Below, in pieces: positions 1 through 9,586 of a stretch of 64,000 nt of DNA. The first letter of the stretch is position 1; each line of letters starts with the position of its first letter. The notes beneath the pieces are model-generated. The model was not told where the DNA came from, made no database searches, and saw nothing but the letters and a program-made list of their open reading frames with translations. The DNA comes from Peribacillus sp. FSL P2-0133 (GTDB taxonomy: Bacteria; Bacillota; Bacilli; Bacillales; DSM-1321), in contig NZ_CP150254.1 of assembly GCF_037975445.1 (NCBI RefSeq), forward strand, positions 3,222,001-3,286,000, given 5' to 3'. A program made the translations under genes and the position numbers.

Positions 1-414
1 GGCATCTTTATCGGATGATGGTATAACATCGCCGTCTTTCCGCATCCCTTCACCAGCATAGTAACGGAGGATCGCAACACCTCGTGCCGTTTCCCCTTTT
101 GCTTCAGGTAACGTTTTACCCATTTCGCGAGTCATGGTTTCGGCAATTTCATCTAGATTTTCTTCCAATATATTAGCCGTTTTGAAAAGGATTTGCCCAC
201 GTGCAGACTGCCCGAGCCTGCGCCAATCCCTCTTTGCCTTATGCGCAGAAGCTACAGCCTTGTTTAAGTCATCTCCGGTTGAGCTTTGAACGTAGCCAAC
301 CGGTTCTTTGTCCGCAGGATTAATGCTTTCGATTGTATTTCCAGAAGATGCATCCACCCACTCATTATTAATGAAATTTTTATATGTCTTCGTTGCAAAT
401 GTAGTTGATATCAT
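1..414 (-). CDS. Aldehyde dehydrogenase, N-terminal part (2-oxoglutarate semialdehyde dehydrogenase-like), cut by window edge
   Basis: The reading frame runs from an ATG at 414 to the window edge without a stop, giving 138 codons. An AAAGGAG ribosome binding site precedes the ATG. The visible part shows the NAD(P)-dependent aldehyde dehydrogenase N-terminus: [12 protein letters not shown], then NPADKEPVG and later [14 protein letters not shown]. The catalytic Cys and Glu lie outside the window. It is the last visible gene of the sugar-acid operon, 22 bp after the UxaA-like large subunit. With an FAH-type dehydratase and an IlvD/EDD dehydratase in the same operon, the likely substrate is 2,5-dioxopentanoate (2-oxoglutarate semialdehyde), oxidised to 2-oxoglutarate. 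The family is clear from sequence; the substrate is inferred from context only. Confidence 0.88.
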   Translation of the reverse strand, partial: MISTTFATKTYKNFINNEWVDASSGNTIESINPADKEPVGYVQSSTGDDLNKAVASAHKAKRDWRRLGQSARGQILFKTANILEENLDEIAETMTREMGKTLPEAKGETARGVAILRYYAGEGMRKDGDVIPSSDKDA

Positions 415-436
415 AATCTTTAGCTCCTTTTTCGTT

Positions 437-1618
437 TTAGAATGTCGGTCCAATTCTCCAAATACCAAAGTCATGCTGCTTTAAGATCTCCGCTTTTGTT
501 AGTTTTCCGTTTGAAACATGTTGAATTTCTTGCATGATGCGACTTCCCACCTCATCAACGGTTTCTAAACCATCAACAATCGTACCTGCATTTAAATCCA
601 TATTTTCATTCATCCTGTCAAACATTGGAGTATTAGTTGAGATTTTTATTACGGGTGTTATAGGAGAACCTGTTGGCGTCCCTCTTCCACTTGTAAAGAG
701 AACGATTTGGGCACCGCCTGCGACCATACCCGTCAATTGCTCAATGTCGTGGCCAGGCGTATCCATCCATACGAGCCCTTTTTTTGTGGGCACCTGGGCA
801 TAATCAATGACCTCTTCCAGCCTGGTTGTGCCTGATTTTGTCGCTGCCCCCAGTGATTTTTCTTCGATTGAGCTGAGACCTCCCTCAATGTTTCCCGGAC
901 TCGGGTTTCCGGTGCGGATGTCTACGCCCATTTGAATCGAGCGGTCTTCCATCATTTTAATAACCGCATAAGCTTTTTTGGCTACCTGGTCGTTTGCCGC
1001 CCGGTTAGCGATCAAATGCTCTGCACCGATAAGTTCAGTCGTTTCCGCTAATATTGCGGTTCCCCCCTGCTGAACAACCAAATCGCTTGTACGTCCGACT
1101 GCCGGGTTAGCCGATAAGCCTGAACATGCATCAGACCCACCGCATTCCGTGCCGACGATCAGCTCGCTAAAATCGCATAATTCCCGCTGAACCATTGAGG
1201 CATCCTGAACCATTTTGACCGCAATTTTAGCTACTTCGGCAATGGTTTGAAGAGTGCCGCCATGTTCCTGAATCGATACAGTTTCCACTGGTTTACCGCA
1301 TTTAGCAATTTCATCTCCAATACGGTGCGCCTGATGTGTTTCACAGCCAAGACCGAGTACTATGACACCATATACATTTGGATTCATCCCCATTCCCGCA
1401 TAGGTTCTGGCCGTTTGATCAAAATCAGAGCCCACTTGCGCACAGCCATGCTGATGAATGAATGTGACGGTTCCGCTCACCAATTCTGTGACGCGCTGTG
1501 CAGTTTGGGTTGCGCATGTTATCGTTGGCAAAATCAGTACATGATTCCGGACTCCGACGCGGCCATCCGGACGGCGGTAGCCCCAAAACTGCATTTTTTC
1601 ATTCAGCAATTTTGTCAC
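437..1618 (-). CDS. UxaA/GarD-family dehydratase large subunit (altronate dehydratase or SuyB type)
   Basis: This is a 393-residue protein of the D-galactarate dehydratase/altronate hydrolase C-terminal family. Recognisable blocks are [11 protein letters not shown] (about residue 22), HQHGC (about 55), GLGCE (about 89) and a Cys-rich [10 protein letters not shown] segment near 157 expected to serve metal binding. The start is GTG at 1618, overlapping the end of the small-subunit gene by 20 bp, with a GAGGAAGG motif just ahead. In this family the SAF domain and catalytic domain are either fused (UxaA) or split (SuyA/SuyB); here they are split. The operon contains a second, unrelated dehydratase (IlvD type), so the two probably act on different sugar-acid isomers. 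The substrate cannot be read from the sequence. Confidence 0.87.
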   Translation of the reverse strand: MTKLLNEKMQFWGYRRPDGRVGVRNHVLILPTITCATQTAQRVTELVSGTVTFIHQHGCAQVGSDFDQTARTYAGMGMNPNVYGVIVLGLGCETHQAHRIGDEIAKCGKPVETVSIQEHGGTLQTIAEVAKIAVKMVQDASMVQRELCDFSELIVGTECGGSDACSGLSANPAVGRTSDLVVQQGGTAILAETTELIGAEHLIANRAANDQVAKKAYAVIKMMEDRSIQMGVDIRTGNPSPGNIEGGLSSIEEKSLGAATKSGTTRLEEVIDYAQVPTKKGLVWMDTPGHDIEQLTGMVAGGAQIVLFTSGRGTPTGSPITPVIKISTNTPMFDRMNENMDLNAGTIVDGLETVDEVGSRIMQEIQHVSNGKLTKAEILKQHDFGIWRIGPTF

Positions 1619-1898
1619 CCCTTCCTCTTTTACCTTCTAAATTGTGTACATGAACATGTGCACCAGCGGGAATAAAAGCTGAGGCTGCCCCTATGACTTC
1701 CCCATATTTAAATATGTCTGCTCCTTGTTCGATGGCTTTGACTGCGAACTTATGTCCAAAACGAATCGGTTCAAGAATGGGTACGACAATTTCTTCAAGG
1801 TCTGCCTTCACAACTACTGATGTGTTTGCAGGGATTTCGGATAAAGCGACAGCTACACTATCTTTCGTACTTAAGTAAAGTGTTTTATACTCGCCCAT
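1599..1898 (-). CDS. UxaA-family dehydratase small subunit (SAF domain)
   Basis: A 99-residue protein consisting of one SAF domain, the small-subunit partner of the following large subunit. SAF hallmarks include the early SVAVALSEIPANTSV segment, IRFGHKFAVKAI near residue 46 and the GADIFKYGEVIGAA block, matching altronate dehydratase N-terminal domains and SuyA. The ATG is preceded by AAGGGGTGA. Its last codons overlap the large-subunit start, so translation is probably coupled. It lies 11 bp downstream of the FAH-family gene. In split enzymes the small subunit caps the active site of the large one; that role is assumed from the family. Confidence 0.86.
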   Translation of the reverse strand: MGEYKTLYLSTKDSVAVALSEIPANTSVVVKADLEEIVVPILEPIRFGHKFAVKAIEQGADIFKYGEVIGAASAFIPAGAHVHVHNLEGKRGRGDKIAE

Positions 1899-1909
1899 TT
1901 TGTCACCCC

Positions 1910-2797
1910 TTAAATTGTTTGAACTGCTTTACTTTGGATAACCGGATTGTTTAATACTCCAATCCCTGGTATTTCGATTTCGATTCGGTCATCCCCTTTC
2001 AATGTAAATTCATTTGGCGGAACCACGCATGTACCTGTAAGTAACACTGATCCGTCAAAAACAGTGTTATCTAAGACTAAATAGTCGACAAGCTCTTCCA
2101 ATTTTCGTTTCAGTTGGTTTACTTTCGCTTCACCTTCAAATACTTTTTCTTCATTTCGATAAATACGGCACATGATTTTAAGCTCATATGGATCCGGAAC
2201 AGCCTCTTTTAACAAGATGGCCGGTCCAATGGAGCAAGAGTTTTTCCATACTTTTGCCTGTGGAAGATAAAGCGGATTTTCACCTTCAATATCACGGCAG
2301 CTCATGTCATTACCTGCAATATATCCGAGTACCGTTCCCTCTTTATCTATGACAAGACCAAGCTCCGGCTCCGGAATTTGCCATTTTGAATCAGAACGCA
2401 AGTATACCGGATCATTCGGGCCCACGGTTCTTGCTGCAGTCGATTTAAAGAAAATCTCAGGACGCACTGCATCATAAACTTTGTCATAGAAAGTTTGGCG
2501 GTCCAGCTTTCCTTGTGTTGCTTCGTAGTTACGTGCTTCCTTGCTTTTCTTATACGTAACGCCAGATGCCCATACTTCCGGTGCATCGATAGGCGTTGTT
2601 AATTGAAGACCTTCCAATGGCCGCTTTTCCCCTTCGGCGACAATTTGTTTTACAATGTCAAACGCCGTTCTGTTATCATGGCGTGCCGCTGTAATCAACG
2701 ACATAAAATCTGTAAATGGAAGATCCACCACATTGTTTTCGTTTGTCACGGCAGCAAGTTGTTTCTGATTTTCCTTTACATAGCGAATAATTCTCAT
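1910..2797 (-). CDS. FAH-family enzyme, probable 2-keto-3-deoxy-pentonate dehydratase (KdaD-like)
   Basis: A 295-residue fumarylacetoacetate hydrolase-fold protein. The metal-binding block IPEPELGLVID lies at residues 141-151 (Glu143 and Glu145), followed by GNDMSCRDIEG near 162. Length and the PEPELG motif fit 2-keto-3-deoxy-arabinonate/xylonate dehydratase better than the shorter FAH isomerases. That enzyme converts the 2-keto-3-deoxy acid to 2,5-dioxopentanoate, which an aldehyde dehydrogenase (present in the operon) turns into 2-oxoglutarate. The start is ATG with a TAGGAGGA site. It sits between the IclR gene (31 bp away) and the UxaA small subunit. FAH members share similar motifs across many reactions, so other C-C or C-O lyase or hydrolase roles remain possible. 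Confidence 0.82.
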   Translation of the reverse strand: MRIIRYVKENQKQLAAVTNENNVVDLPFTDFMSLITAARHDNRTAFDIVKQIVAEGEKRPLEGLQLTTPIDAPEVWASGVTYKKSKEARNYEATQGKLDRQTFYDKVYDAVRPEIFFKSTAARTVGPNDPVYLRSDSKWQIPEPELGLVIDKEGTVLGYIAGNDMSCRDIEGENPLYLPQAKVWKNSCSIGPAILLKEAVPDPYELKIMCRIYRNEEKVFEGEAKVNQLKRKLEELVDYLVLDNTVFDGSVLLTGTCVVPPNEFTLKGDDRIEIEIPGIGVLNNPVIQSKAVQTI

Positions 2798-2828
2798 TTT
2801 CTAGTTCCTCCTAAATGGCAGGCCTCAT

Positions 2829-3596
2829 TTATATTTTTTGATATTCATAACCGAGCTCCTGCGAAATTTTACTGCTGCATTCCTTTAAGAGACGTACATA
2901 ATACTCATGTGTTTCTTCATTTACTTTCGAAGCAGGCATCGATACACTCATTGCAGCGATTACCTTTCCTGAATAATCTCTTATCGGTACAGCAAGACAG
3001 TAAATGCCCGGTTCGTTTTCTTCATTATCCATTGAATAGCCATTAATGCGGGCTTTTTTGATTTCCGCTAAAAACTGCTCCTTGGATCTAATCGATTTTT
3101 CGGTCGGTCCCGTATAATCATAGCCGTCCAAGAGCAAATCCATTTCACTATCCGTTTTGGTTGCAACAAGAGATTTGCCAACTGCACTCGTATGAATCGG
3201 AACACGTCGGCCAATACGGGAATAGAGGACCGTTACCCCAGTGCCCTCCACTTTATCAACATAGACGCCTTCCTGCCCGTCTAATATGACAAGGTGCAGT
3301 GTTAAATTCGTTGTTGCTGAAAGCCATTCAAGATGTTTTCTTGCTACGTTGCGCAAATCGAGATGGGTCACAACAACACTTCCCCTCTCCAATAGCTTTA
3401 ATCCTAGCGAATATTTTCCATTTTCTTCGCCTTGTGAAATATAGTGATGCTCCTGTAAAGTTTTTAATAGTGAATGAACCGTACTTTTATGTAAATTCAT
3501 TCGCTTGCTTATCTCTGTGATAGTTAGTTCGCGCTCACGCTCATCAAATAAATCCAATATTTTCAAGGCACGCTCCACCGATTGGATGATAGGCAT
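2829..3596 (-). CDS. IclR-family transcriptional regulator
   Basis: A 255-residue IclR-type regulator. The N-terminal winged helix-turn-helix covers about residues 5-65 (LTITEISKRMNLHKSTVHSL), and the C-terminal effector domain contains RIGRRVPIHTSAVGKS and the late GYSMDNEENEPGIYCLAVPI block typical of IclR effector pockets. The ATG follows AAAAGGAGTG. It is embedded in the operon between the IlvD-type dehydratase and the FAH-family gene, so it probably senses the sugar acid or an intermediate and controls the operon. The three AAAAC-N3-GTTTT elements upstream of the first gene (11.3-11.7 kb) are candidate binding sites; that link is inference. Confidence 0.9.
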   Translation of the reverse strand: MPIIQSVERALKILDLFDERERELTITEISKRMNLHKSTVHSLLKTLQEHHYISQGEENGKYSLGLKLLERGSVVVTHLDLRNVARKHLEWLSATTNLTLHLVILDGQEGVYVDKVEGTGVTVLYSRIGRRVPIHTSAVGKSLVATKTDSEMDLLLDGYDYTGPTEKSIRSKEQFLAEIKKARINGYSMDNEENEPGIYCLAVPIRDYSGKVIAAMSVSMPASKVNEETHEYYVRLLKECSSKISQELGYEYQKI

Positions 3597-3659
3597 CGTT
3601 CCTCACTCCTTTTATAATTCTGTCTACCTTTATCTTATCGGATTTATGACGAGCATTCC

Positions 3660-5864
3660 TCACTTTATTTCAACTTTTTTTCCTTGGAGTAATATATCCT
3701 GTTCATAATCAAGTACCGCATCCTCAATTACAGCGATTGGAACAACACCATTTGCTGCATCTGTATGTCCAAACATCCTGTTGCTGGCCGCAACCATTTT
3801 TTGTCTAACTTTCATCCGCTGCTTACGTTCAGCTGCCAATGATTGTCTTTCTTCTTTAGAATGATCTGCAAAATCATGAACAACCTTTCCTGAATGAAGT
3901 GGAGTAGCATCTACAAAATCAATCCGTCGATTACGAAGCTGAAGGTGAATTACATCCCCTGATTTAAGTAAACCAATACCGCCGCCTTCATACGATTCCG
4001 GTGTCATATGTCCTATAGCAGCACCATATGTGACTCCTGAATAGCGGCCGTCGCTTATGATTGTAGCGATTTTTTTCATAACACGATTTGCATTGATGTG
4101 TTGCATTGGTGTAAACATTTCCGGCATTCCGAATGCTACTGGCCCCTGCCCTGAGATAATGATCGCAATTTTCAATGTGCCTTCTTCAACCATCCTGTCA
4201 AATAACTCCCCATAGGAAGCAGTTTTTAGAAGAGACCATTCCGGCTCATTGTTGTATTTAAGAGATTCTAGCAATAGATTATGTTCAAAAAGCCTTTGCT
4301 CTTTTATTTTTGAAAGCAGATTTGAATCGAGCAGGCTTTTATTTGCATCATCTTCATTTTCATAATAAAGGACAAATGCCAGCTTATCATCGAATTGGTC
4401 AAGCTGAGGTGTCGGCATTCCGCTGATTTTAACAACGGCGCTTTCAAAGAAGTTTCCTTTTAATACATCTACACCACTGAATCCACGGCGTGGATTGGAT
4501 AAAATGACCTGATTTTTCTTTACATTAACCGCTTTTAGGCTACTTGTAATCGAAAGACGTTCTTTCCAGGTTTTTGCTGCGACAGTCGGCGCATCCTGAT
4601 CCATTGGTACACCATTCTCGATAAGTTCATAAAAAAGTGTTTCCATTCCCCTGCTTGTCCCGCTGCAACACTGCATCGCAAGTGAATAAATGTCCCTTCC
4701 TTCTGTCAAACTGTAATCAAATAAGTCAGGAATTGGATGTGAATGATGTATGCGGTCAAGGTCCCATAAGCTGAATTTGAATCCTGCATAAAGCATGCCT
4801 GCAACAATATGCATCATTAAATTAGTAGAACCACCCGAGGCGCTGTGAATACGGATTGCATTTTTTATGTTCGCAGCGACAATGTTGGCCACGCCGTAGC
4901 GCTCTTCATTTATCATGCCGGCAAAGCTATCAAGCACCGAGTTAATCTGGCGTTGTGTTGGTGGATCGGTTAACAGCTCCACGGCTGGATGAACGAGACC
5001 CATGCCTGCCACTAAATGACGTGAACTATTACCCGTACCATTGAAGGCACATACACCTCCCTGCCCGTCACATGTTGCGACAGCAAGTCTCATTTCAAAA
5101 TATTTATGCTGTTCCTTCGTCAATATTCCACGTTCATACGCCCTTTCAAACACACCCTGAAATGCAGTATTCGATGAACATTGCAATATATATGCCATCG
5201 TATCTCGTAAATCAACGGCTACATCAGTAGCTCCTTTATTTTCCGCTTTTTTCGCAAGAGTTTCCAATTCCTCGATCACGTCAGCTGGAATCGAACCGCC
5301 TTCTAATACGTGAGCAGGCGCGAATGTTGCGAAAAAGGGAGCTTCACCACGGTTTCGGCGAACACGATCAACATGTGCGAGTGCACTTACAACACCAAGA
5401 GGCTGCTTATCACACCCTTGAATGACGAATGCACCATGATAACTGTGAGCTTCTAGCTGGTTGACAACCATTTGTGCAACCGCGTTTCGGCTCTGGAGAG
5501 AGTAACTCATTCCTTGATTGTTTTGCGCAGTTCCATCACACATTACCGGTGTCGAGAAATGAAACGGCACGCCGCCGTTTTGCCAGATGCGGATTGCTGC
5601 CCGTGCCGACGTTTGATAATCCATTATATGGGCCGGATGATCGGACGAACCACCGATAATTGCGATACGCGGGGCATTCCTCTCGAGCCGCATATAAATT
5701 TCTTCAAGCGTCCAATCAGGCTTCCCCCCTTCATATGTGGAGCCAAGCGTCAGCTTCGAACGGTCCAACAGACCCGCAACCGTAATGGGTTCATTTGCTT
5801 TTCCCTGTACATTATCGCGGTAAGGGTTTATTTCGTTATCAATTAGTGGATATAGGTGTGTCAT
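3660..5864 (-). CDS. IlvD/EDD-family sugar-acid dehydratase, unusually long
   Basis: A 734-residue Fe-S dehydratase of the dihydroxyacid/6-phosphogluconate dehydratase superfamily. Three candidate cluster cysteines are visible: Cys109 (MCDGTAQNNQGM), Cys151 (QGCDKQP) and Cys272 (GGVCAFNGTGNS). SASGGSTNLMMH (about 341) and ISDGRYSG (about 632) are further family blocks. IlvD and Edd proteins are usually about 550-620 residues and YjhG-type xylonate dehydratases about 650, so this one is long; the extra length appears to lie around residues 440-570, between the two conserved halves. It probably dehydrates an aldonic acid to a 2-keto-3-deoxy acid, feeding the FAH-type enzyme. The ATG follows AAAAGGAGTG. 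Confidence 0.85.
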   Translation of the reverse strand: MTHLYPLIDNEINPYRDNVQGKANEPITVAGLLDRSKLTLGSTYEGGKPDWTLEEIYMRLERNAPRIAIIGGSSDHPAHIMDYQTSARAAIRIWQNGGVPFHFSTPVMCDGTAQNNQGMSYSLQSRNAVAQMVVNQLEAHSYHGAFVIQGCDKQPLGVVSALAHVDRVRRNRGEAPFFATFAPAHVLEGGSIPADVIEELETLAKKAENKGATDVAVDLRDTMAYILQCSSNTAFQGVFERAYERGILTKEQHKYFEMRLAVATCDGQGGVCAFNGTGNSSRHLVAGMGLVHPAVELLTDPPTQRQINSVLDSFAGMINEERYGVANIVAANIKNAIRIHSASGGSTNLMMHIVAGMLYAGFKFSLWDLDRIHHSHPIPDLFDYSLTEGRDIYSLAMQCCSGTSRGMETLFYELIENGVPMDQDAPTVAAKTWKERLSITSSLKAVNVKKNQVILSNPRRGFSGVDVLKGNFFESAVVKISGMPTPQLDQFDDKLAFVLYYENEDDANKSLLDSNLLSKIKEQRLFEHNLLLESLKYNNEPEWSLLKTASYGELFDRMVEEGTLKIAIIISGQGPVAFGMPEMFTPMQHINANRVMKKIATIISDGRYSGVTYGAAIGHMTPESYEGGGIGLLKSGDVIHLQLRNRRIDFVDATPLHSGKVVHDFADHSKEERQSLAAERKQRMKVRQKMVAASNRMFGHTDAANGVVPIAVIEDAVLDYEQDILLQGKKVEIK

Positions 5865-5928
5865 TTCAGCACTCCTTTTCTGATTTCAAATGGATTCTTC
5901 CATTCTCTAAAAATATTAACGAAGGTTT

Positions 5929-7179
5929 TTAGTCTAGTGCCAATTCTTCTGGTTCTGAAAGGAGCTCTATATTTTTGTTTTTTAAAGCTTCTTCCTTCAT
6001 GCTTTCAGAAATCCAAATTTCACCGATTTCAAGCGTGTTTTTTATTCTTACCACTCTCACTTTATTCAAATCGAAGGCATTGCACGTTTTGATAGCAGCT
6101 TTAACAGCCAATTCCTGCGTATCTAAAAACATTGGGAGCTTTACTACATCTGTCACTGTGCTTGTGAGTGCATTGGCATAGCCTTTTTCCCATTCGATTT
6201 CATTCATGACGGCCTTCGTCGTCATATCAGCCATGCCAATGCCGTTTGCATTACCGTGAGTTTTTTCAGTAAGTCCAAGTACAACGGTCCGTTTAACGTC
6301 TGGCCCCCCGGTAGCATATGGAGTGGCGAAGTTACCCGTAATATTCGGATCCATTCCATCCCCCGAAATATCCTTTCCGAGTTCATTTACAATAAGTACG
6401 TCGATCGAATCGAAATGGATTTTTGGCATCATTGATTTTGCTTCAAGCAATAGTCCCGGTTCCACTTCCTCCAGTTCCTCTGCGGGGACTGCGACGATTT
6501 TCGCTGGTTTATCATAGGCATTTTCAATAGTCGCAAGACCAAATATGATAGGAGCTTTTGCTAAAGAGATTTTCGCCATTTCAGGGACATGTTCCGCCAT
6601 ATACTTAAAGCTGTATGCATGTGCAGCTTCGGCTCCCTTTTGCTTGCCTAAACCGATTGTAATCATTTTCATTAGTCCGCTTTCAACCGGTCCACGAAAT
6701 GCCGTATGTGGTTTTATCCGATTAATGACTATGATTTTATCTGATTCATATGCAAGCTTATCAATATAGACAGGGAGCCCATTTGGCAATTCATCCAGTT
6801 TAATAACTTCCATCGATGACAGTATTGGCGCTCCAACCGATTCTTCTGAAATACCCAGCTGAAGCAACACATCGATTTGTCCTTCCGCTGTAGCACCCCC
6901 ATGGCTCCCCATTGCAGGGACTATAAAAGGATTGCCGCCAGCCTCCTTAACGGCAGCCACCGTTTCTCTTACTAGAGTAGGAAGGTCCGCTACCCCTCTG
7001 CTTCCTACTGCAATTGCCACCCTGTCATCTTCATTTATTCTTGATAAAACACCTGCTTCTTTTATCGCCTTCTTCACCTCACCAGCTACATCAGCGATTT
7101 GAAGTGTATGAAATTTCTGCCTCACTTTGACCATTTTCGGTAATTGGATTTCACGTAAAAGTTCAGAGATAATGTCCAT
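5929..7179 (-). CDS. LarA-like (DUF2088) nickel-pincer racemase/epimerase homologue
   Basis: A 416-residue member of the lactate racemase LarA superfamily. Visible blocks are GSRGVADLP near 57, AMGSHGGAT near 92, and INRIKPHTAF near 157 followed by SGLMKMITIGLGKQKG, which supply the His and Lys positions used in this family. The ATG at 7179 lies 8 nt after GGAGG; an upstream TTG at 7185 is too close to the site. LarA uses a nickel-pincer nucleotide made by LarB, LarC and LarE, none of which is in this window. Members of the family racemise or epimerise the C2 of many 2-hydroxy acids. Beside two sugar-acid dehydratases, a C2 epimerase of the imported aldonate is the most economical role, which is inference. 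Confidence 0.8.
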   Translation of the reverse strand: MDIISELLREIQLPKMVKVRQKFHTLQIADVAGEVKKAIKEAGVLSRINEDDRVAIAVGSRGVADLPTLVRETVAAVKEAGGNPFIVPAMGSHGGATAEGQIDVLLQLGISEESVGAPILSSMEVIKLDELPNGLPVYIDKLAYESDKIIVINRIKPHTAFRGPVESGLMKMITIGLGKQKGAEAAHAYSFKYMAEHVPEMAKISLAKAPIIFGLATIENAYDKPAKIVAVPAEELEEVEPGLLLEAKSMMPKIHFDSIDVLIVNELGKDISGDGMDPNITGNFATPYATGGPDVKRTVVLGLTEKTHGNANGIGMADMTTKAVMNEIEWEKGYANALTSTVTDVVKLPMFLDTQELAVKAAIKTCNAFDLNKVRVVRIKNTLEIGEIWISESMKEEALKNKNIELLSEPEELALD

Positions 7180-7203
7180 TTTCAATCCTCCAAACAGTCT
7201 GGA

Positions 7204-8244
7204 TTATTTACCGCGTACTTTTTCAACTTCGCTCATCATTTCCTCTACAAGATCCGGCCCGAATTTTTGAGCATATTCGTCCGTCACTGGTTGGATGATT
7301 TTCTTCATTTTTTCAATTTCTTCCGGCTTTACTTCATTGATTTTCATTCCTTCTTCTTTTAGATACTTAAGTGCTTTTTCATTTTCTTTTTGGTTAACTT
7401 CCCGTTGATACTTTCCAGCCTCTTGTGCGGCCTCACTCATGATTTCTTGCTCTTGTTCTGATAGGTCATCCCAGAACTTTTTACTTACAAGGAATACAAA
7501 TGGTGTATAAACATGATTTGTAAGACTTAAGTATTCTTGCACTTCATTATATTTTTGCGTTTGAATTGTTGCGAGTGGATTCTCCTGACCATCAACTGTG
7601 CCTGTTTCCAGTGCAGTAAATACTTCAGAGAAGGCCATCGGCGATGGATTCGCCCCTAACTTTGAAAATGCATCTAAATGCACTTCATTTTGCATGGTAC
7701 GAAGTTTAAGACCTTTGAAATCGTTAGCCGTTTTTACAGGGTGTTTGCTGTTGGTTAAGTTTCGGAAACCATTTTCCCAGTATCCCAAACCTACTAAATC
7801 ATGTTCCGGTAATTTATCCAAAAGTTTTTTGCCTACTGCACCATCAAGTACTGTATAAGCTTCTTCTTCATTATTAAAGACAAATGGGAAGTCATAAATT
7901 CCAAATTCCTTAATCATACCAACAAGTGGTGAGGTTGAAGGAACAGTTACTTCCTGTAAGCCACCTTGAAGAGCTTCTGTCATTTTCTGATCATCTCCGA
8001 GGGTGGCATCAAAAAAGTTTTGGACTTTCATTTTCCCCCCGCTTTTTTCTTCAACCAGTTCTTTAAATTTCTCCATTCCTTTTCCTTGTGGATGCATTTT
8101 ACTATTTCCGATCCCTGCTTTGATTGTTCTTTTCTGAATACCGTCAGCTGAAGCGCTTTCATTTTGTCCGCTTCCGCAAGCACTTAATAGCAGTACTGCC
8201 GGCAGTAAAACTCCAACCGCCAAACGTTTGAACAAATTATTCAT
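7204..8244 (-). CDS. dctP: TRAP transporter solute-binding lipoprotein (second copy)
   Basis: A 346-residue DctP-family periplasmic-type binding protein. The signal peptide ends in the lipobox LLLSAC, so it should be membrane-anchored outside the cell. The mature part carries the DctP pattern: MHPQGKGMEKF, FFDATLGDDQKM, the FRNLTNSKHPV block, and FTALETGTVDGQENP, which contacts the carboxylate substrate. The ATG at 8244 is 8 nt after AGGAGG; the ATG at 8250 is too close. It follows the DctM gene by 64 bp and precedes the LarA-like gene. The operon already has another DctP at its 5' end, so this permease may use two binding proteins of different specificity. Confidence 0.93.
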   Translation of the reverse strand: MNNLFKRLAVGVLLPAVLLLSACGSGQNESASADGIQKRTIKAGIGNSKMHPQGKGMEKFKELVEEKSGGKMKVQNFFDATLGDDQKMTEALQGGLQEVTVPSTSPLVGMIKEFGIYDFPFVFNNEEEAYTVLDGAVGKKLLDKLPEHDLVGLGYWENGFRNLTNSKHPVKTANDFKGLKLRTMQNEVHLDAFSKLGANPSPMAFSEVFTALETGTVDGQENPLATIQTQKYNEVQEYLSLTNHVYTPFVFLVSKKFWDDLSEQEQEIMSEAAQEAGKYQREVNQKENEKALKYLKEEGMKINEVKPEEIEKMKKIIQPVTDEYAQKFGPDLVEEMMSEVEKVRGK

Positions 8245-8308
8245 TTTCATTTCCTCCTATTAAATAAGTTGAATATCAGCATACAGACCAATTACTTGAT
8301 AAATTCCT

Positions 8309-9586
8309 TTAGGAGGTAAACCATTCTAGAGGAACCAGCACTAAGGAAGGAAACAAAATCAACAAGATCAATACAATCACTTCAACGAGCAAGAAAGGCC
8401 AAATCCCCTTCATGATATCTTCCATACTGATCTTACTTATGCCGCACATGACATTTAAAACGGTTCCGACAGGTGGTGTAAGTAAACCGATGGCGTTATT
8501 CAGGATAAACAGGACACCAAAGTAAACTGGATCAATACCTGCAGCGACCACCAATGGCATCAAGACAGGTGTTAGAATAAGGATTGTCGGCGTCATATCC
8601 ATAGCAGTTCCGACTACGATAACCAATAGGTTTATCATTATTAATAGAAGGAATGGATGATCCATAAATGGCTCAAGCAATCCAATTACCTGACCAGGTA
8701 AATCGGCTACAGTTATCAGCCAGGATGACACGAGTGCTGCAGCGACTAGAAACATGACAACACTCGTCATTTTTCCTGCATGGACAAAGACCTCATACAA
8801 ATCTTTCACTTTCATTTCGCGATAGATTACAAGACCGACAAATATTGCATAGACTGCAGCCACCACTGCCGCTTCAGTAGGTGTAAATAAACCGAATTTC
8901 AATCCACCAATGATAATGACGGGCAGGAATAGAGCCCAAATGCCTTGACGAAAAGAAGTAAGTATTTCTTTTGCTGAAGCTCGGGGGTTAACGGCGACTT
9001 TATCTTTTCGTGCAACAATGGCCCAGGTAACCGTAAGTCCAACCGCTAGTAAAATACCTGGAACGATTCCTGCCATGAACAGCTTTGTAATGGACACACC
9101 ACTCGCGACACCGAAAATGATAAAGCCAATACTTGGCGGAATGATCGGGGCAATGATACCACCTGATGCAATCAACCCACTTGAACGGTTCACATCATAA
9201 CCAGACTTCACCATCATTGGAATTAATATAGCCCCAAGCGCTGCCGTATCGGCAACAGCAGATCCTGATAAACTCGCAAACAACACACTCGCAATGATCG
9301 CAACATAGCCAAGGCCTCCCTTGATATGGCCAACCAAATTCATTGCCATCTCAACGATACGCCGTGATAAACCGCCCCGATTCATCGCCTCTCCTGCCAG
9401 CATAAAGAACGGTATAGCCATTAGAGGAAAGTTATCCGCGCCACTGATTAGGTTTTGTGCGATAATTTGACTATCAAAAATACCAAGAAAGTACATAAGC
9501 ACTACGCTACTAACAAGTAAGGCAAATGCAATAGGTATTCCAAGTCCCATGGCTCCCAGTAAAGATCCGACAAATACACCTATCAT
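8309..9586 (-). CDS. dctM: TRAP transporter large permease subunit
   Basis: A 425-residue, strongly hydrophobic protein with about a dozen membrane segments, matching the DctM large subunit (IT superfamily). Family blocks include the N-terminal MGLGIPIAFALL, FPLMAIPFFMLAGEAMNRGG, GSAVADTAALGAILIPMM, IPPSIGFIIFG and the C-terminal NNAIGLLTPPVGTVLNV. Its ATG overlaps the DctQ stop in the ATGA arrangement, indicating translational coupling. It forms the Na+-driven translocation channel with DctQ and takes up a carboxylate, here most likely a sugar acid. The substrate is inferred from the catabolic genes downstream. Confidence 0.95.
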   Translation of the reverse strand: MIGVFVGSLLGAMGLGIPIAFALLVSSVVLMYFLGIFDSQIIAQNLISGADNFPLMAIPFFMLAGEAMNRGGLSRRIVEMAMNLVGHIKGGLGYVAIIASVLFASLSGSAVADTAALGAILIPMMVKSGYDVNRSSGLIASGGIIAPIIPPSIGFIIFGVASGVSITKLFMAGIVPGILLAVGLTVTWAIVARKDKVAVNPRASAKEILTSFRQGIWALFLPVIIIGGLKFGLFTPTEAAVVAAVYAIFVGLVIYREMKVKDLYEVFVHAGKMTSVVMFLVAAALVSSWLITVADLPGQVIGLLEPFMDHPFLLLIMINLLVIVVGTAMDMTPTILILTPVLMPLVVAAGIDPVYFGVLFILNNAIGLLTPPVGTVLNVMCGISKISMEDIMKGIWPFLLVEVIVLILLILFPSLVLVPLEWFTS

